From NCBI GenBank assembly GCA_019358835.1, contig JAHHIH010000025.1, positions 1 to 64,000 on the forward strand: a stretch of DNA of 64,000 nt, written 5' to 3'. Position numbers and translations under genes: made by a program. The DNA is from Tildeniella torsiva UHER 1998/13D (GTDB lineage Bacteria; Cyanobacteriota; Cyanobacteriia; Phormidesmidales; Phormidesmidaceae). The notes under the pieces are model-generated. The model ran no database searches, was not told where the DNA came from, and saw nothing but the letters and a program-made list of their open reading frames with translations. Numbering within the stretch: the first letter of the stretch is position 1; every line of letters begins with the position of its first letter. Positions 19,182 through 28,923 of this stretch are shown one piece after another.

Positions 19182-19765
19182 TGCATTCCGGCCCTGTTAG
19201 CCCGCCTTTGCCCTCTAGGTCAAACATCCCCTGTATGTTAAACAGCGTCGAACGCCTCCTGTTTATTCGCAACGTCCCCATGTTCAAAGAGCTGCGGGAT
19301 GACTTTTTGGTGCGCCTGGCCTCGGTGATGGATGAGGTGTTCTACGACAGCAACTACACCATCATCACCGAAGGCCAGGAGGGGCGATCGATGTACATTG
19401 TGGTGTCGGGCCGCGTCAGTGTACACATTGGCGGTCAGGAGGTGGCCCAGCTCAAAGAAGACGAATGCTTTGGCGAAATGTCGGTGTTTGACGCCGAGCC
19501 GCGATCGGCCTCCGTTACCACCCTAGAGCCCTGCGCCTGTCTGGTACTCACTCAGCAGCAGCTTTACGACGCCATTGACGAAACCCCCGGTATTGCGGTC
19601 AACGTGATTCGGTTACTCTCCCGCCGCATTCGCGAGCTCAACCAAGACCTCAACCAGGTCAAACAGCAGCTCACGCAGCCTTCCCCATTCCCCCAAACCC
19701 GGCCCCAGTGGTATCGGCCAATGCCTTTTCCGCCGTCGGAACCCCTGGCGCGATCGGGCAGCTAG
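19181..19765 (+). CDS. Cyclic nucleotide-binding domain protein
   Basis: 194 residues with one CNB domain (about 25-145): VPMFKELRDDFLVRLAS, ITEGQEGRSMYIVVSGRVSV, and a phosphate-binding cassette FGEMSVFDAEPRSASV in which the key Glu and Arg are kept, so cAMP or cGMP binding is plausible. A coiled-coil helix (RELNQDLNQVKQQL) and a proline-rich tail follow; there is no helix-turn-helix, so it is not a CRP-type regulator. The ATG overlaps the previous stop by one base; an ATG at 19235 (MLNSVERLLF) is the alternative. It looks like the detached sensory domain of the membrane/HEAT protein. Confidence 0.85.
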   Translation: MHSGPVSPPLPSRSNIPCMLNSVERLLFIRNVPMFKELRDDFLVRLASVMDEVFYDSNYTIITEGQEGRSMYIVVSGRVSVHIGGQEVAQLKEDECFGEMSVFDAEPRSASVTTLEPCACLVLTQQQLYDAIDETPGIAVNVIRLLSRRIRELNQDLNQVKQQLTQPSPFPQTRPQWYRPMPFPPSEPLARSGS

Positions 19766-20014
19766 GGATTGGGACGCTGGGTACGGCAGGGCTAAAACAA
19801 CGACCTCAGGGCATTTTTAGGAGAGTTACCCCTTTGCGTATGGGAAAAGGCAATGCCTGCGCTCATGGTCAAGTGTTCGCTAAAAATCTCCTTCGTCCTT
19901 GGGGCTAAAACCTTTAGCCCATCTCTCTTCAAACACAACTTTTCTTAACCCTGCGACGCGTCCTTAGGGCTTGGGCAAGCTAACGGTAACGATGCCGTTT
20001 TTGAGGATTTGCCC

Positions 20015-20605
20015 GTGGGGGTACTGATACTGCTGGTGGCCGTACTGCTGATTGCGGCGGTCTTTTTGGTCAATCTCTACAACCGGTTAGTGACCGGGCG
20101 CAACCGCTACCAAAACGCCTACGCCCAGATCGACGTGCAGCTGCGCCGTCGCTACGACCTAATTCCTAACCTGGTGGAGAGCGTTAAGGGCTACATGGCC
20201 CACGAGAAAGAAACTCTGGCAGCAGTCATCAACGCCCGCAACAGCGCCATGAGCGCCAGCCGTCAGGCGGCCCAGGCCCCTGGAGATCCGCGAGCGATGA
20301 CGCAGCTGGCCGCCGCTGAGGGCATGCTCGACAACACCCTAGGGCGGCTGTTTGCGCTATCGGAGGCCTACCCCGACCTCAAGGCCAACCAAAATATGGC
20401 CCAGCTAATCGAAGAACTGCGCTCTACCGAAAACCGCATTGCCTTTGCTCGCCAGGCGTTCAATGACGCTGTCACCCTCTACAACACCCAGCGGGAGATG
20501 TTCCCCGGCAACCTGATTGCGGGCAGCTTTAATTTCACCCCGGCCCAGCTGCTCGAAGAAAGTGCCCCTGAGGTCAAAGAAGTCCCTCGCGTATCCTTTA
20601 GCTAG
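20015..20605 (+). CDS. lemA: LemA family protein
   Basis: About 196 residues. One N-terminal membrane helix (GVLILLVAVLLIAAVFLVNLYN) is followed by the LemA helical domain, with the signature RRRYDLIPNLVESVKGY and GRLFALSEAYPDLKAN. LemA proteins are membrane anchored, have an unknown role and are often encoded beside M48 proteases, as here: the protease starts two bases after this stop. I chose GTG 20015 because GAGGA is seven bases upstream; TTG 20009 would be too close to it. Confidence 0.9.
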   Translation: MGVLILLVAVLLIAAVFLVNLYNRLVTGRNRYQNAYAQIDVQLRRRYDLIPNLVESVKGYMAHEKETLAAVINARNSAMSASRQAAQAPGDPRAMTQLAAAEGMLDNTLGRLFALSEAYPDLKANQNMAQLIEELRSTENRIAFARQAFNDAVTLYNTQREMFPGNLIAGSFNFTPAQLLEESAPEVKEVPRVSFS

Positions 20606-20607
20606 CC

Positions 20608-22539
20608 ATGAATTTCTTTGAGCATCAAGACCAGGCCCGGCGCAACACCACCAAGCTGCTGCTGCTGTTTGGGCTGTCGATCGCAGGGATGATCGCAGCC
20701 TTCTATGGGGTGGCGATCGCGGTTCTATCGACCCAGGTCACCCCAGAGCTTGGCGGTTTAGTACTCTGGCGGCCCGGCGTCTTGTTTTGGGTAGCCAGCG
20801 GTACGCTGGCCTTTATGGTAGTAGGCAGCTCGATCAAAATGGCCCAGCTCAGCCAGGGGGGGCACAGCCTGGCCAAGGGGCTGGGCGGTCGCGAGCTAAA
20901 CCCCCTCACCGACGATCCCGATGAGCAGCGGTTGATCAACGTGGTCAGCGAGATGGCTCTGGCCTCGGGCACCCCCATCCCCGCCGTGTATCTGCTGGAT
21001 GACGAACCGGGCATCAACGCCTTTGCGGCAGGCCACACCGCTGACAAAGCCGTGATTGGCGTGACCCGTGGCTGTCTCGACCAGCTCAGCCGCGACGAAC
21101 TGCAAGGGGTGATTGGCCATGAATTCAGCCATATTTTCAACGGCGACATGGGCCTTAACCTCAAGCTGATTGGGGTAATCCACGGTCTGCTGCTGATCTA
21201 TATTGCCGGGCGGGTGGTGCTGCGCTTGAGCTACTACGGTGGATCGTCGCGGCGATCGAAGGATGACAAGGGGGCTGGGGCGGTGCTGGCGGCGGCTCTG
21301 GCCATGGTGGTAATTGGCTACCTGGGGGTGCTGTGCGGACGGTTGATCAAAAGCGCCGTGTCGCGGGAGCGAGAGTTTTTAGCCGATGCCTCGGCAGTGC
21401 AGTTTACCCGCAACCCCGAGGGTCTGACCGGGGCGCTGCGTAAAATCGGCCAGATTCCCTCGGGGTCTACGATGGTTTCCCCCATGGCTGAAACCGCCAG
21501 CCACCTGCTGTTTGGCGAGGCCAACGGCAATCTGTCGTTTTTGGGCGGCTGGTTTGCCACCCACCCACCCCTGGGTGAGCGGCTGCGACGCCTGGGCCAG
21601 GTGCCCATTCCCCAGGGAGTTTCTCCCCTAACAGTCGGGGCATCAGTTAGTTCCCCAGACGAATCGCTGGTGATGGGGCTGCACGGAGGCACAAGCACCG
21701 CTGTGCAGCCAGGGATAGCCACGATCGCCTCCCCCAACCCAAGTCAGTTTATGACCGCCATCGGCACCACCGATGCCCGGCGGCTGGAACAGGTTCGATC
21801 GCTGCTCAGCGACCTGCCCGGCGAGATTAAGTCGGCCCTGCAAAACCCCACTGCTGCTGCCGAGGTTGTGTATGCTTTGCTGGTGCGGACCAAACCCGCC
21901 CTACAAACTCAGCAGATCGAGTACCTGTCCAACACCTATGGCCCAGATTGCAGACAGCGAGTAGGACAGATTTACAATCAGGTTCGCGCCCTCAAGCCAG
22001 GGCAAGATCTGCTGTTGCTAGAGGCGCTAGTGCCTGCCCTCCAGCAGCTCGACGCTGAGGCGGGGCGAAAGTTTATTCAAACGGCCCAGGCCCTGAGCCA
22101 GCCGGGGGGCCGCCTGCTGCCTGCAAACTATCCGCTGCAGCTAATCCTGCGCAAACGACTGTCGAGTGGTTCAGGGCAGCCTGCGACCATCACCGCCATC
22201 ACCGATCTCTGGGGCGACGCCCTTGTGGTGCTGGCCCTGCTGGCGCGGGTTGGCCACACCCGCCCAGAGGATGCCCTCTACGCCTTTAAGCTAGGTCTTT
22301 CGCAACTGCCAGGAGCTAAAACGCAGACTTCTCCCAACCAGCTACCGCCGGTCAACAGCACCGATATCAACGCCAGTCTCAGCCGTCTAGAGCAGGCAGT
22401 TCCTAAATTAAAACAGGCTATTGTCGATGCCTGTGCCCACACAGTATTGGCCGACAACGATGTCACCCCCGCCGAGATGGGTCTGCTGCGGGCGGTGGTG
22501 ATCACCCTCGACTGCCCGGCCCCGCCCTTTTTGAAATAA
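20608..22539 (+). CDS. M48 family membrane metalloprotease (HtpX-like)
   Basis: 643 residues. Two membrane helices (about 17-40 and 55-75) precede the M48 domain. The zinc motif is HEFSH (His171, Glu172, His175), and the third ligand lies in [12 protein letters not shown]. Two more hydrophobic stretches follow the zinc motif. After about residue 300, unlike the short HtpX of about 290 residues, comes a long soluble C-terminal region of some 340 residues without a motif I know, predicted helical. HtpX-like proteases degrade damaged membrane proteins. It forms a tight operon with lemA (two-base gap), a pairing common across bacteria. Confidence 0.9.
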   Translation: MNFFEHQDQARRNTTKLLLLFGLSIAGMIAAFYGVAIAVLSTQVTPELGGLVLWRPGVLFWVASGTLAFMVVGSSIKMAQLSQGGHSLAKGLGGRELNPLTDDPDEQRLINVVSEMALASGTPIPAVYLLDDEPGINAFAAGHTADKAVIGVTRGCLDQLSRDELQGVIGHEFSHIFNGDMGLNLKLIGVIHGLLLIYIAGRVVLRLSYYGGSSRRSKDDKGAGAVLAAALAMVVIGYLGVLCGRLIKSAVSREREFLADASAVQFTRNPEGLTGALRKIGQIPSGSTMVSPMAETASHLLFGEANGNLSFLGGWFATHPPLGERLRRLGQVPIPQGVSPLTVGASVSSPDESLVMGLHGGTSTAVQPGIATIASPNPSQFMTAIGTTDARRLEQVRSLLSDLPGEIKSALQNPTAAAEVVYALLVRTKPALQTQQIEYLSNTYGPDCRQRVGQIYNQVRALKPGQDLLLLEALVPALQQLDAEAGRKFIQTAQALSQPGGRLLPANYPLQLILRKRLSSGSGQPATITAITDLWGDALVVLALLARVGHTRPEDALYAFKLGLSQLPGAKTQTSPNQLPPVNSTDINASLSRLEQAVPKLKQAIVDACAHTVLADNDVTPAEMGLLRAVVITLDCPAPPFLK

Positions 22540-22637
22540 CCCTTGCCAGCGTCAAAATCCTGTTTGAGGTTGCAACGAATTCTGTTAGTATTAGTAGCTG
22601 CGCTATTGTGCCGTTTGATTACCGTCGGAGAATATCC

Positions 22638-22874
22638 ATGGCTCGTCATTGTCAACTCACCGGAAAAAAGGCTAACAACGCCTTCTCGATCTCTCACTCC
22701 CACCGCCGCACCAAGCGTCTCCAAGAGGCCAACCTGCAAGAAAAGCGCGTCTGGTGGCCCCAGGGCAAGCGCTGGGTAAAGCTGCGCCTCTCGACTAAAG
22801 CCATCAAGACCCTCCAAACCAAAGGGCTTGAAGCGATGGCTAAGGAAGCCGGTCTCAATCTGAACAAGTGCTAG
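22638..22874 (+). CDS. rpmB: 50S ribosomal protein L28
   Basis: 78 residues, full length. The start [20 protein letters not shown] and the segment [19 protein letters not shown] are diagnostic. ATG 22638 has GGAG eight to eleven bases upstream. It stands alone between the M48 protease gene and a convergent PEP-CTERM gene. Confidence 0.97.
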   Translation: MARHCQLTGKKANNAFSISHSHRRTKRLQEANLQEKRVWWPQGKRWVKLRLSTKAIKTLQTKGLEAMAKEAGLNLNKC

Positions 22875-22889
22875 TTGGCTTCTAACCAG

Positions 22890-23741
22890 CTAATTTCGGC
22901 GGCGCAGTAGCGCTAGCCCCGCCGCCACAATACCAATAGCAAAGGCCGTTCCTGGTTCGGGGACGGCCTTTGCCGTAGCTTGGCGCTGCACTTCCATCAC
23001 AAACTTAAATACCACCGATTCGCCGGGGGCTAACGACCGATCGAACTGAACGGCGGCGGTGGTATCGGCATCGACTAAGGGGCCAGGAGTATTTTGCAAC
23101 CCCGAGGCCGGGGCGTTATAGAGCTGAGCCAGTAGCGGACCGTAGGGACTGATCTGCACTGCTGTGGGGGTTTGATCGACGGCAAGGGTGGCCACGGCAC
23201 CGCTGGGGGCGGTTTGAGTAAGGGTGTTGCCTGCAAAGAAGGCGGTGTTGTTGGTGAGAACGCCGTCAAACTGAAGATCGTAGTCGATGTACTTAAACAG
23301 GCTGACATCGAGCCAGTCGCTGCCGGTGTTAGTCAGGGTAACAGTTTCTTGACGAGCGGCGCGGTAGCTGCCGGGCGTGCCCCCCAACAAGATCGAGTCG
23401 AGGGAAAATGCCAGGTTAGCCCCAAAAAAACTAGCGCTGAGGCGATCGGCGCTGGGCTGGCTGAAGGCCACTGGCTGCAAGTCTTCGAGCCGCAGTTCCT
23501 GGGGGGCGGCAAGGCTGCTGAGGTTGAGAAAATAGAGATCCGTAAACAGCGTTTCAACGCCGTCAATGAGCCACGACTGGTCTTCGCTGAAGCGCAGCAG
23601 ATCGGTTCGATAGGTCGAGTTGCCCTGGTTGAGTTCTACCAGCCCGGCGGGCAGAGGGTCTGCAGCCGCAGACCAACCGGGGCTGGCCAGCACCAGGGCT
23701 AAACCCAAGCATGGAGCGACGATAGCGGGCCAGTGTGTCAT
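22890..23741 (-). CDS. PEP-CTERM sorting domain protein
   Basis: 283 residues. An N-terminal signal peptide (about 1-27, ending near SAAA) and a C-terminal PEP-CTERM signal (VPEPGT, then a hydrophobic helix and the basic end RRRN) mark a protein for exosortase-type sorting to the cell surface or exopolysaccharide. The body is beta-rich with repeated Thr/Asn strands (TNTGSDWLDVSLFKYIDYD, NNTAFFAGNTLTQT). No enzymatic motif seen. An exosortase gene is not in the window. Confidence 0.85.
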   Translation of the reverse strand: MTHWPAIVAPCLGLALVLASPGWSAAADPLPAGLVELNQGNSTYRTDLLRFSEDQSWLIDGVETLFTDLYFLNLSSLAAPQELRLEDLQPVAFSQPSADRLSASFFGANLAFSLDSILLGGTPGSYRAARQETVTLTNTGSDWLDVSLFKYIDYDLQFDGVLTNNTAFFAGNTLTQTAPSGAVATLAVDQTPTAVQISPYGPLLAQLYNAPASGLQNTPGPLVDADTTAAVQFDRSLAPGESVVFKFVMEVQRQATAKAVPEPGTAFAIGIVAAGLALLRRRN

Positions 23742-24098
23742 AACGGGGGGGAATGGGGCGATAGGATCCTGGTGCTTGATTGTCGGTTGAAAGCAGGATG
23801 AGTCTGCTGGCTCGATTGCACCAGCAAACCTTTACCCAGGCTAGCCGGGCAACCCCACCTCTGAAATCACTTCTCTAGGGATATTTACGGAATCCTTAAT
23901 CGAACTTTATGGACTTAGTGCCAGTGCCGCCGCTCTTTAGGAACCGAATGTCAAGCCTTACTAGAGTCCATAAACCGCCCCTACCGGCGCAGGGGAAAGC
24001 GCCGCAGACCCACCCTAGGGCAGTAATGTAGACCTAGGAACAGCTTGCCATGTTCCTCGTTACGGTGTGTTGTGTTCCGCCTGCTGGGCGGTGTGTCT
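23742..24098. other. Divergent intergenic region
   Basis: About 357 bases between the PEP-CTERM gene (minus) and the CDF transporter (plus). It should hold both promoters. I see no gene, and no riboswitch that I recognise. Confidence 0.45.
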
Positions 24099-25007
24099 AT
24101 GGTCGATCGCCCCCTACCCTCTGTTGTTGACAACCGCCGGGCGGTACAGCGGGTGCTGCTGATTACCCTCGCTCTAAATTTGGCGGTGGTGGCCCTTAAG
24201 GCCACCGTGGGCTGGATGACCGGGTCACTAAGCCTGCTAGCCGATGCTCTGCACAGCGTCACCGACAGTGCCAACAACGTACTGGGGCTGGCCACCAACC
24301 GCCTGGCCAACCCCCAGCCCGATCGCGATCATCCCTACGGCCACCAAAAGTTTGAGGCGATTGGTGCCTTGGGCATTGCGGCCTTTTTGGGCATTGCCTG
24401 CTTTGAGATTCTCAAGAGCGCAGTGGAGCGCATTCTTTCGGGCGGCAACCCGGTCACCATGAGCGCTACTGCCCTGTGGATTATGCTGTCGGTGCTGGGG
24501 ATCAACATTTTTGTCACCACCTACGAGCGGCGGGTGGGGCTGGCGCTCAACAGCAAGATTTTGGTGGCCGACGCCCACCACACCATGAGCGACATCTGGA
24601 CCACCATGGTGGTGATCGCTGGTCTAATTGGCGTGTGGCAAGGGCTGACCTGGCTGGATGTGGCCCTGGCGTTTCCGGTGGCGCTGCTGGTGTTTAAGAG
24701 CGGCTGGACAGTGCTGCGCGACAACCTGCCCTGGCTGGTGGATGAGATGGCGATCGCCCCCGAGGCCATTCATAAGCAGGTGATGCAGGTGCCGGGGGTG
24801 GTCAACTGCCACAGCATTGCCTCTCGGGGGCTGCTGGGGCGGCAGGTGTTCATCGACATGCACCTGGTGGTGCAGCCCACCGATATTCGCGCCGCCCACA
24901 GCGTGACCGAGGCCGTTGAAGATCGCCTGGAGGAGCTTTATGGCCCCACCCGCACCACCATTCACCTGGAGCCGAGGGAGTACACCGAGGAGGCGATTAC
25001 CTATTGA
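24099..25007 (+). CDS. Cation diffusion facilitator transporter
   Basis: About 302 residues. Four to six membrane segments and the two metal-site motifs of the CDF family: ADALHSVTDSANN in helix 2 and ADAHHTMSDIWTT in helix 5 (HxxxD pattern). The C-terminal cytoplasmic domain (VPGVVNCHSIASRGLLGRQVFIDMHLVV) is the usual regulatory metal-binding fold. It exports divalent metals (Zn, Fe, Co or Mn) in exchange for protons; the exact metal cannot be told. ATG 24099 is chosen because the preceding 18 codons (from 24045) are not conserved in type. Confidence 0.92.
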   Translation: MVDRPLPSVVDNRRAVQRVLLITLALNLAVVALKATVGWMTGSLSLLADALHSVTDSANNVLGLATNRLANPQPDRDHPYGHQKFEAIGALGIAAFLGIACFEILKSAVERILSGGNPVTMSATALWIMLSVLGINIFVTTYERRVGLALNSKILVADAHHTMSDIWTTMVVIAGLIGVWQGLTWLDVALAFPVALLVFKSGWTVLRDNLPWLVDEMAIAPEAIHKQVMQVPGVVNCHSIASRGLLGRQVFIDMHLVVQPTDIRAAHSVTEAVEDRLEELYGPTRTTIHLEPREYTEEAITY

Positions 25008-25097
25008 GAACGGTGGGGTCAGAGGACGCCAAAAGCGCTAATTTCCCCATTACACTAGGAAAGGGGCTGAGGCCCTTAATTCCGTCACGCAGCAACC

Positions 25098-25952
25098 ATG
25101 AACTTTTTGGCGAATCTGATTCCCGGCCGGGCCGACCAGGCCACTCTGCCCAAGCGCAGCCGCCGGGTGCGGGGGGTAGAGCTTAAAACTGAGGCCGAGA
25201 TTGAGATCATGCGCGGGGCGGCTCGCATTGTGGCCACGGTGCTCAAAGAAATTGAGGCCCTGGTGCAGCCGGGGATGACCACCGCCGATTTAGATGCCCA
25301 TGCCGAGCGGCGGATCCGTGAGCTGGGCGCGACCCCGAGCTTTAAGGGTTACCACGGCTTTCCGGCGTCGATTTGCGCCTGCGTTAACGATCAGGTGGTA
25401 CACGGCATTCCCACCAAGCGTCAGGTGATTCGGCGGGGCGACCTGCTCAAGGTCGATACGGGGGCCTACTACAACGGCTTCCACGGCGACTCTTGCATCA
25501 CCGTTGCGGTGGGCGAGGTGTCGGCCCAGGCCCAGCAGCTGATGACGGCGGCGGAAGCGGCTCTCTACGCGGGCATTGCCCAGGTGCAGCCGGGGAATAC
25601 GCTGCTGGATATTGCGGGGGCGATCGAAGACTGCGTCACCAGCTACGGCTTTACGGTGGTGGAAGATTTTACCGGCCATGGGGTGGGGCGCAACCTGCAC
25701 GAGGCCCCCTCGGTGTTTAACTTTCGTACCCGGCAGCTGCCCAATATGAAACTGCGACCGGGGATGACGCTGGCGATCGAGCCGATTCTAAACGCCGGGT
25801 CAAAGCAGACCCGTACATTGAAAGATCAGTGGACGGTGGTGACGGTGGATCGCAGCCTGTCGGCCCAGTTTGAGCACACGGTGCTCGTCAGCGAGACGGG
25901 GTACGAGATTTTGACCGATCGCAGCTCGATTCCGGTGGCCCTGGCCTCCTAG
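25098..25952 (+). CDS. map: Methionine aminopeptidase, type I
   Basis: 284 residues. It removes the initiator methionine from new proteins. All five metal ligands are visible: the two Asp in [15 protein letters not shown], His in [14 protein letters not shown], Glu in AIEPI and Glu in QFEHTVLV. An N-terminal extension of about 30 residues, basic (PKRSRRVRG), precedes the catalytic domain and is common in cyanobacteria. Its last four bases overlap the 3' end of the convergent TonB-like gene. Confidence 0.95.
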   Translation: MNFLANLIPGRADQATLPKRSRRVRGVELKTEAEIEIMRGAARIVATVLKEIEALVQPGMTTADLDAHAERRIRELGATPSFKGYHGFPASICACVNDQVVHGIPTKRQVIRRGDLLKVDTGAYYNGFHGDSCITVAVGEVSAQAQQLMTAAEAALYAGIAQVQPGNTLLDIAGAIEDCVTSYGFTVVEDFTGHGVGRNLHEAPSVFNFRTRQLPNMKLRPGMTLAIEPILNAGSKQTRTLKDQWTVVTVDRSLSAQFEHTVLVSETGYEILTDRSSIPVALAS

Positions 25953-26908
25953 GAAGCCGGATTAGGATTTAGGCAGGGTCGCCCGCCGTAGTCAACGCTG
26001 GTGTCTAGGGTGAGCACGTAGGCTTTGATGCCATCGCTAGCGGCAAAGCGGTGGCGCTCAATTTCTTGCAGGGCTTTGCGATCGAGGGCGCCGTAGCCCG
26101 AGCTGCGCAGCAGGGTAGGTGCGCCCCGCCAAGATCCGTCGGGGTTCACCACGGCTCCAACAGCAATCTCCCCTGGTGCATCGGTAAGGCACACCCGCTG
26201 GGGGTACATCGTGGAAAACTCGGAGTGGTTTGTTTCTGGAGATAGATCGGCCAGGCCAGTCTCCTGCCGCAGGGCGCTAACCCACTCACTCTGGTTGGTG
26301 TTGAAGGCCTCGCGGGTAACGGCAGCGGCGTTAAAGCTGAAGCGGTTTTGAATAGACTCTGCCGCCCGGTCAACCTTGGCCTGGGGCAGGTCGAGGGCAG
26401 CTACGTAGGCCAACAGCTGGGGGCCAAGCTCGCCGTCAAACAGAGGCTGGGTGGATGACGGCGGTGAGGGGAGTAGGGTCGCAGGATCAGCGGGGCTGGC
26501 AGCGGGAGGATTAACGGGTGCTGTAGGGGGTTGGGCCGGTTGGGATCTTGCCGCTGGGGCGGCTGTGGGGCGCGGCTGCGATCGCGGCTGGCTGCGGCTC
26601 TGAGCCACGGCTGAGCGAGGGGCAGTCGTGGCCGATGGAATCTGGGTGGCGATCGCCGGACGCCCCTGGAGCGGAGCCGACGGGAGGACTGTGGCCCTGG
26701 CTATGTCTGACTCGCCTGCCGGGGGCACGCGGGTAATAGCGATGCTGTCCTGCTCCGGGTCTGGGGGAGGCACTAAGGCGTCCTCACCAGCGCCTGTTGG
26801 CAGCATCAGCAACAGTGTGTGCAGGCCCAGCGACGCTAGCAGCATGGGGGCCAACAGCAGCTGCCACAGGGGCCGAGACCGCTCAGGAGGGGCAAAACGA
26901 GTCGTCAT
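25949..26908 (-). CDS. TonB-like energy transducer
   Basis: 319 residues with TonB architecture: a short cytoplasmic N terminus, one membrane helix (about 16-36, [20 protein letters not shown]), a long Pro/Ala/Ser/Gln linker (about 85-150) that would cross the periplasm, and a C-terminal domain with the TonB pattern [36 protein letters not shown]. With ExbB/ExbD such proteins drive outer-membrane transport. It sits downstream of a second, related protein (26984-27856) that has the same N-terminal design; exbD is about 2.5 kb upstream. Confidence 0.75.
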   Translation of the reverse strand: MTTRFAPPERSRPLWQLLLAPMLLASLGLHTLLLMLPTGAGEDALVPPPDPEQDSIAITRVPPAGESDIARATVLPSAPLQGRPAIATQIPSATTAPRSAVAQSRSQPRSQPRPTAAPAARSQPAQPPTAPVNPPAASPADPATLLPSPPSSTQPLFDGELGPQLLAYVAALDLPQAKVDRAAESIQNRFSFNAAAVTREAFNTNQSEWVSALRQETGLADLSPETNHSEFSTMYPQRVCLTDAPGEIAVGAVVNPDGSWRGAPTLLRSSGYGALDRKALQEIERHRFAASDGIKAYVLTLDTSVDYGGRPCLNPNPAS

Positions 26909-26983
26909 ACCAAATCTACAGGGGGAACTACGTTACCTACTATTCAGCCACAGAACTGGGTCGCCGTGGACTAGTTTGCGGGG

Positions 26984-27856
26984 CTAGCTCGAACGGGGAT
27001 CATCCGCCCAGATAATCACCAGTCCCGAGGCCTGCTGTCCGAGGGCTCCTACCCCAATGCCTACCAGGGAGATAAACAGGTAGGGCTGCCCCTCTCGTAC
27101 CACCTGAAACAGCGGGCGGTTGCAGTAGCCATCGGCCACGCGATTCACCTGGTACTGCGGCGGTGGAAAGGTGCGGGGAATATCCTGCTCTTCGATGAAC
27201 TGAACGTTGCGCGTCAGATAGCGCAGCGAGACTACACCGGGCTGATTGCTGTAGGTGTCGGCGCTGATCTGCGTAAAGAAGCAGGCCTGCTCTTGGGGTG
27301 ACCAGGCCGCAATGCCCTGGGGAATTAGGTAGGCGATCGCCGGAAACGAGGTGGCTGTAGAGTCAAAATCGCTATCCCCCGATCCTCGGGTGAGGCGGGT
27401 AAAGATTTCGGCCACCTCCTCATCGGGCACGGCGGCGGTGGCAGGCTCGGGTTCGGCGGTAAAGGCGGGTTCGGGTGGAGGTGGTGTATCGGTCGAGACC
27501 GGAGCGGCGGGGCGCGGGGAACTGGGTGCGATCGGCTGGCTGGGGGATGGTGGGGCAGCCGCTGTCGGCGGCGGCGGGGCAGCTTCTGGAGGCGGCGAGA
27601 CGATTTCGGGCTCGGGGCGGTTAAGGGTGCCAATGCTGAGCAGATCGACAAACTCGTCTTCGGCGGCAGCGTCTTCGGCCTCGGGGGCCGGGCGAGACGA
27701 GGGGGTCGGAGCCAGCAGCAGCAGCCCGTGGAGCACCAGGGATAATCCCAGCAGGGGGGCGAGCAGCAGCTTCAGGCGGCGCAGGGGTGGGCGGGCTGGC
27801 CGCACCGGAGGCAGTGCGACGGGCTGAGGCGACTTTACAGATTCCCCAATCGGCAT
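26984..27856 (-). CDS. Proline-rich membrane-anchored protein, TonB-like design
   Basis: About 290 residues. One N-terminal membrane helix (LLLAPLLGLSLVLHGLLLLAPT) closely resembles the helix of the following gene. A linker of about 90 residues rich in Pro, Ala and Glu follows, then a C-terminal domain (QVNRVADGYCNRPLFQVVREGQ). The end lacks the clear TonB motif of its neighbour, so it may be a paralogue with a changed tip. ATG 27856 is preferred over the first in-frame start (27904). It is probably co-transcribed with the next gene, 75 bases away. Confidence 0.6.
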   Translation of the reverse strand: MPIGESVKSPQPVALPPVRPARPPLRRLKLLLAPLLGLSLVLHGLLLLAPTPSSRPAPEAEDAAAEDEFVDLLSIGTLNRPEPEIVSPPPEAAPPPPTAAAPPSPSQPIAPSSPRPAAPVSTDTPPPPEPAFTAEPEPATAAVPDEEVAEIFTRLTRGSGDSDFDSTATSFPAIAYLIPQGIAAWSPQEQACFFTQISADTYSNQPGVVSLRYLTRNVQFIEEQDIPRTFPPPQYQVNRVADGYCNRPLFQVVREGQPYLFISLVGIGVGALGQQASGLVIIWADDPRSS

Positions 27857-27931
27857 AGGTTTAAAGGGATAACGGTGACAGCGATCGCTGGATAAAAAGT
27901 TCACCTGAACAGGCAGATAGTCGCCGCAAAG

Positions 27932-27960
27932 CCCCTGGGAATGCGCTGTCTTCCCAAGGG
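27932..27960 (-). terminator. Hairpin after pstS, weak terminator or attenuator
   Basis: A 10-bp stem (27932-27941 with 27951-27960, one G-U pair) around a nine-base loop lies about 45 bases downstream of the pstS stop on the minus strand. It has no real T run, so it may only limit read-through to the TonB-like genes or stabilise the pstS message. Confidence 0.35.
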
Positions 27961-28005
27961 CTAACGGAAGGGCGATCGCGCTAGGTCAAGCGCAGTCTAA
28001 TCACC

Positions 28006-28923
28006 CTACAGATCAGCCAAGAGGTCGGCGTAGCGCTGCTCAGATAGGGGCACGTAGCCCACTTCGGGCACAAGCTCAGTGCTGTTCTCGAGCATGAACT
28101 CGACGAAGGCGCGTACCTCGGGGCGGCTCTCCAGGCTGCTCTTCTTGACGTAGACGAAGATAGGCCGAGAGAGGGGAGTGTAGGTGCCGTTCTCAACATT
28201 CTCGGGGGTGGGCTCAACGCCGTTGATGGCAACCGCTTTGAGAGTGTCCTGGTTTTCTAGATAGTAGGCCAGCCCAAAGTAGCCCAGAGCGCCAGCGTCG
28301 CGGCTGACACCAATCACGAGAATATTGTCGTCTTCGCTGGCGGTGTAGTCGGTACGGCTAGAACCCGCCTCACCCACAATCGTTTCAGTGAAGTAGTCGA
28401 AGGTGCCCGAGTCGGTGCCGGGGCCATACAGATCAATGGGCTCATTGGGCCAGCTAGGGTCGATCTGGTTCCAGCGGGTGATGGTGCCCTCAGCATCAGG
28501 ACTCCACAGCATTTGCAGCTGCTCTACGGTCATATCGTCGGCCCAGTCGTTTTCGGGGTTAACCACCACCGTCAAGGCATCGGTAGCAACGGGCACTTCG
28601 ATGTACTCAATGCCAGCGGCGGCACATGCTTCGATTTCAGAGGCTTTGATCGGGCGAGAAGCACCCGTGATATCGAGTTCGTCAGCGCAAAACTTGCTAA
28701 AACCGCCGCCAGTACCCGACACCCCAACGGTGACCTGGGTACCACTGTTGGCGGACATAAATTCTTCGGCCATGGCCTCAGAAATGGGATAGACGGTACT
28801 AGACCCGTCGATCTGAATGATGGAATTTTGAGAAACTGCACTGGGAGTGCTAATTCCTAAGACCACTGCGGTGGTTAACGCGCCAGCCAGGGCATAGCGA
28901 TTGAAGGTCTGTCTGCTCATCAT
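28006..28923 (-). CDS. sphX: Phosphate-binding protein PstS/SphX
   Basis: 305 residues. The signal peptide (about 1-31, ending AVSQN) targets it to the periplasm. The phosphate-binding motif IDGSSTVYPISEAMAEEF, GVSGTGGGFSKFCADELDITGASR and YGPGTDSGTFDYFTE are all those of PstS. The close spacing of these motifs resembles SphX, the cyanobacterial form. It delivers phosphate to the PstCAB importer; none of those genes are adjacent. A Pho-box-like direct repeat lies about 107 bases upstream, which fits induction on phosphate starvation by SphR. Confidence 0.92.
   Translation of the reverse strand: MMSRQTFNRYALAGALTTAVVLGISTPSAVSQNSIIQIDGSSTVYPISEAMAEEFMSANSGTQVTVGVSGTGGGFSKFCADELDITGASRPIKASEIEACAAAGIEYIEVPVATDALTVVVNPENDWADDMTVEQLQMLWSPDAEGTITRWNQIDPSWPNEPIDLYGPGTDSGTFDYFTETIVGEAGSSRTDYTASEDDNILVIGVSRDAGALGYFGLAYYLENQDTLKAVAINGVEPTPENVENGTYTPLSRPIFVYVKKSSLESRPEVRAFVEFMLENSTELVPEVGYVPLSEQRYADLLADL

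Noticed and set aside
19902-19920. 8-bp hairpin GGGCTAAA/TTTAGCCC after the cNMP-binding gene.
   Set aside because: No T run and a short three-base loop; it may be a chance palindrome, so it was not called a terminator.
27351-27827. Long plus-strand frame rich in Gly, Ala and Ser.
   Set aside because: Shadow of the proline-rich linker of the TonB-like gene on the other strand.
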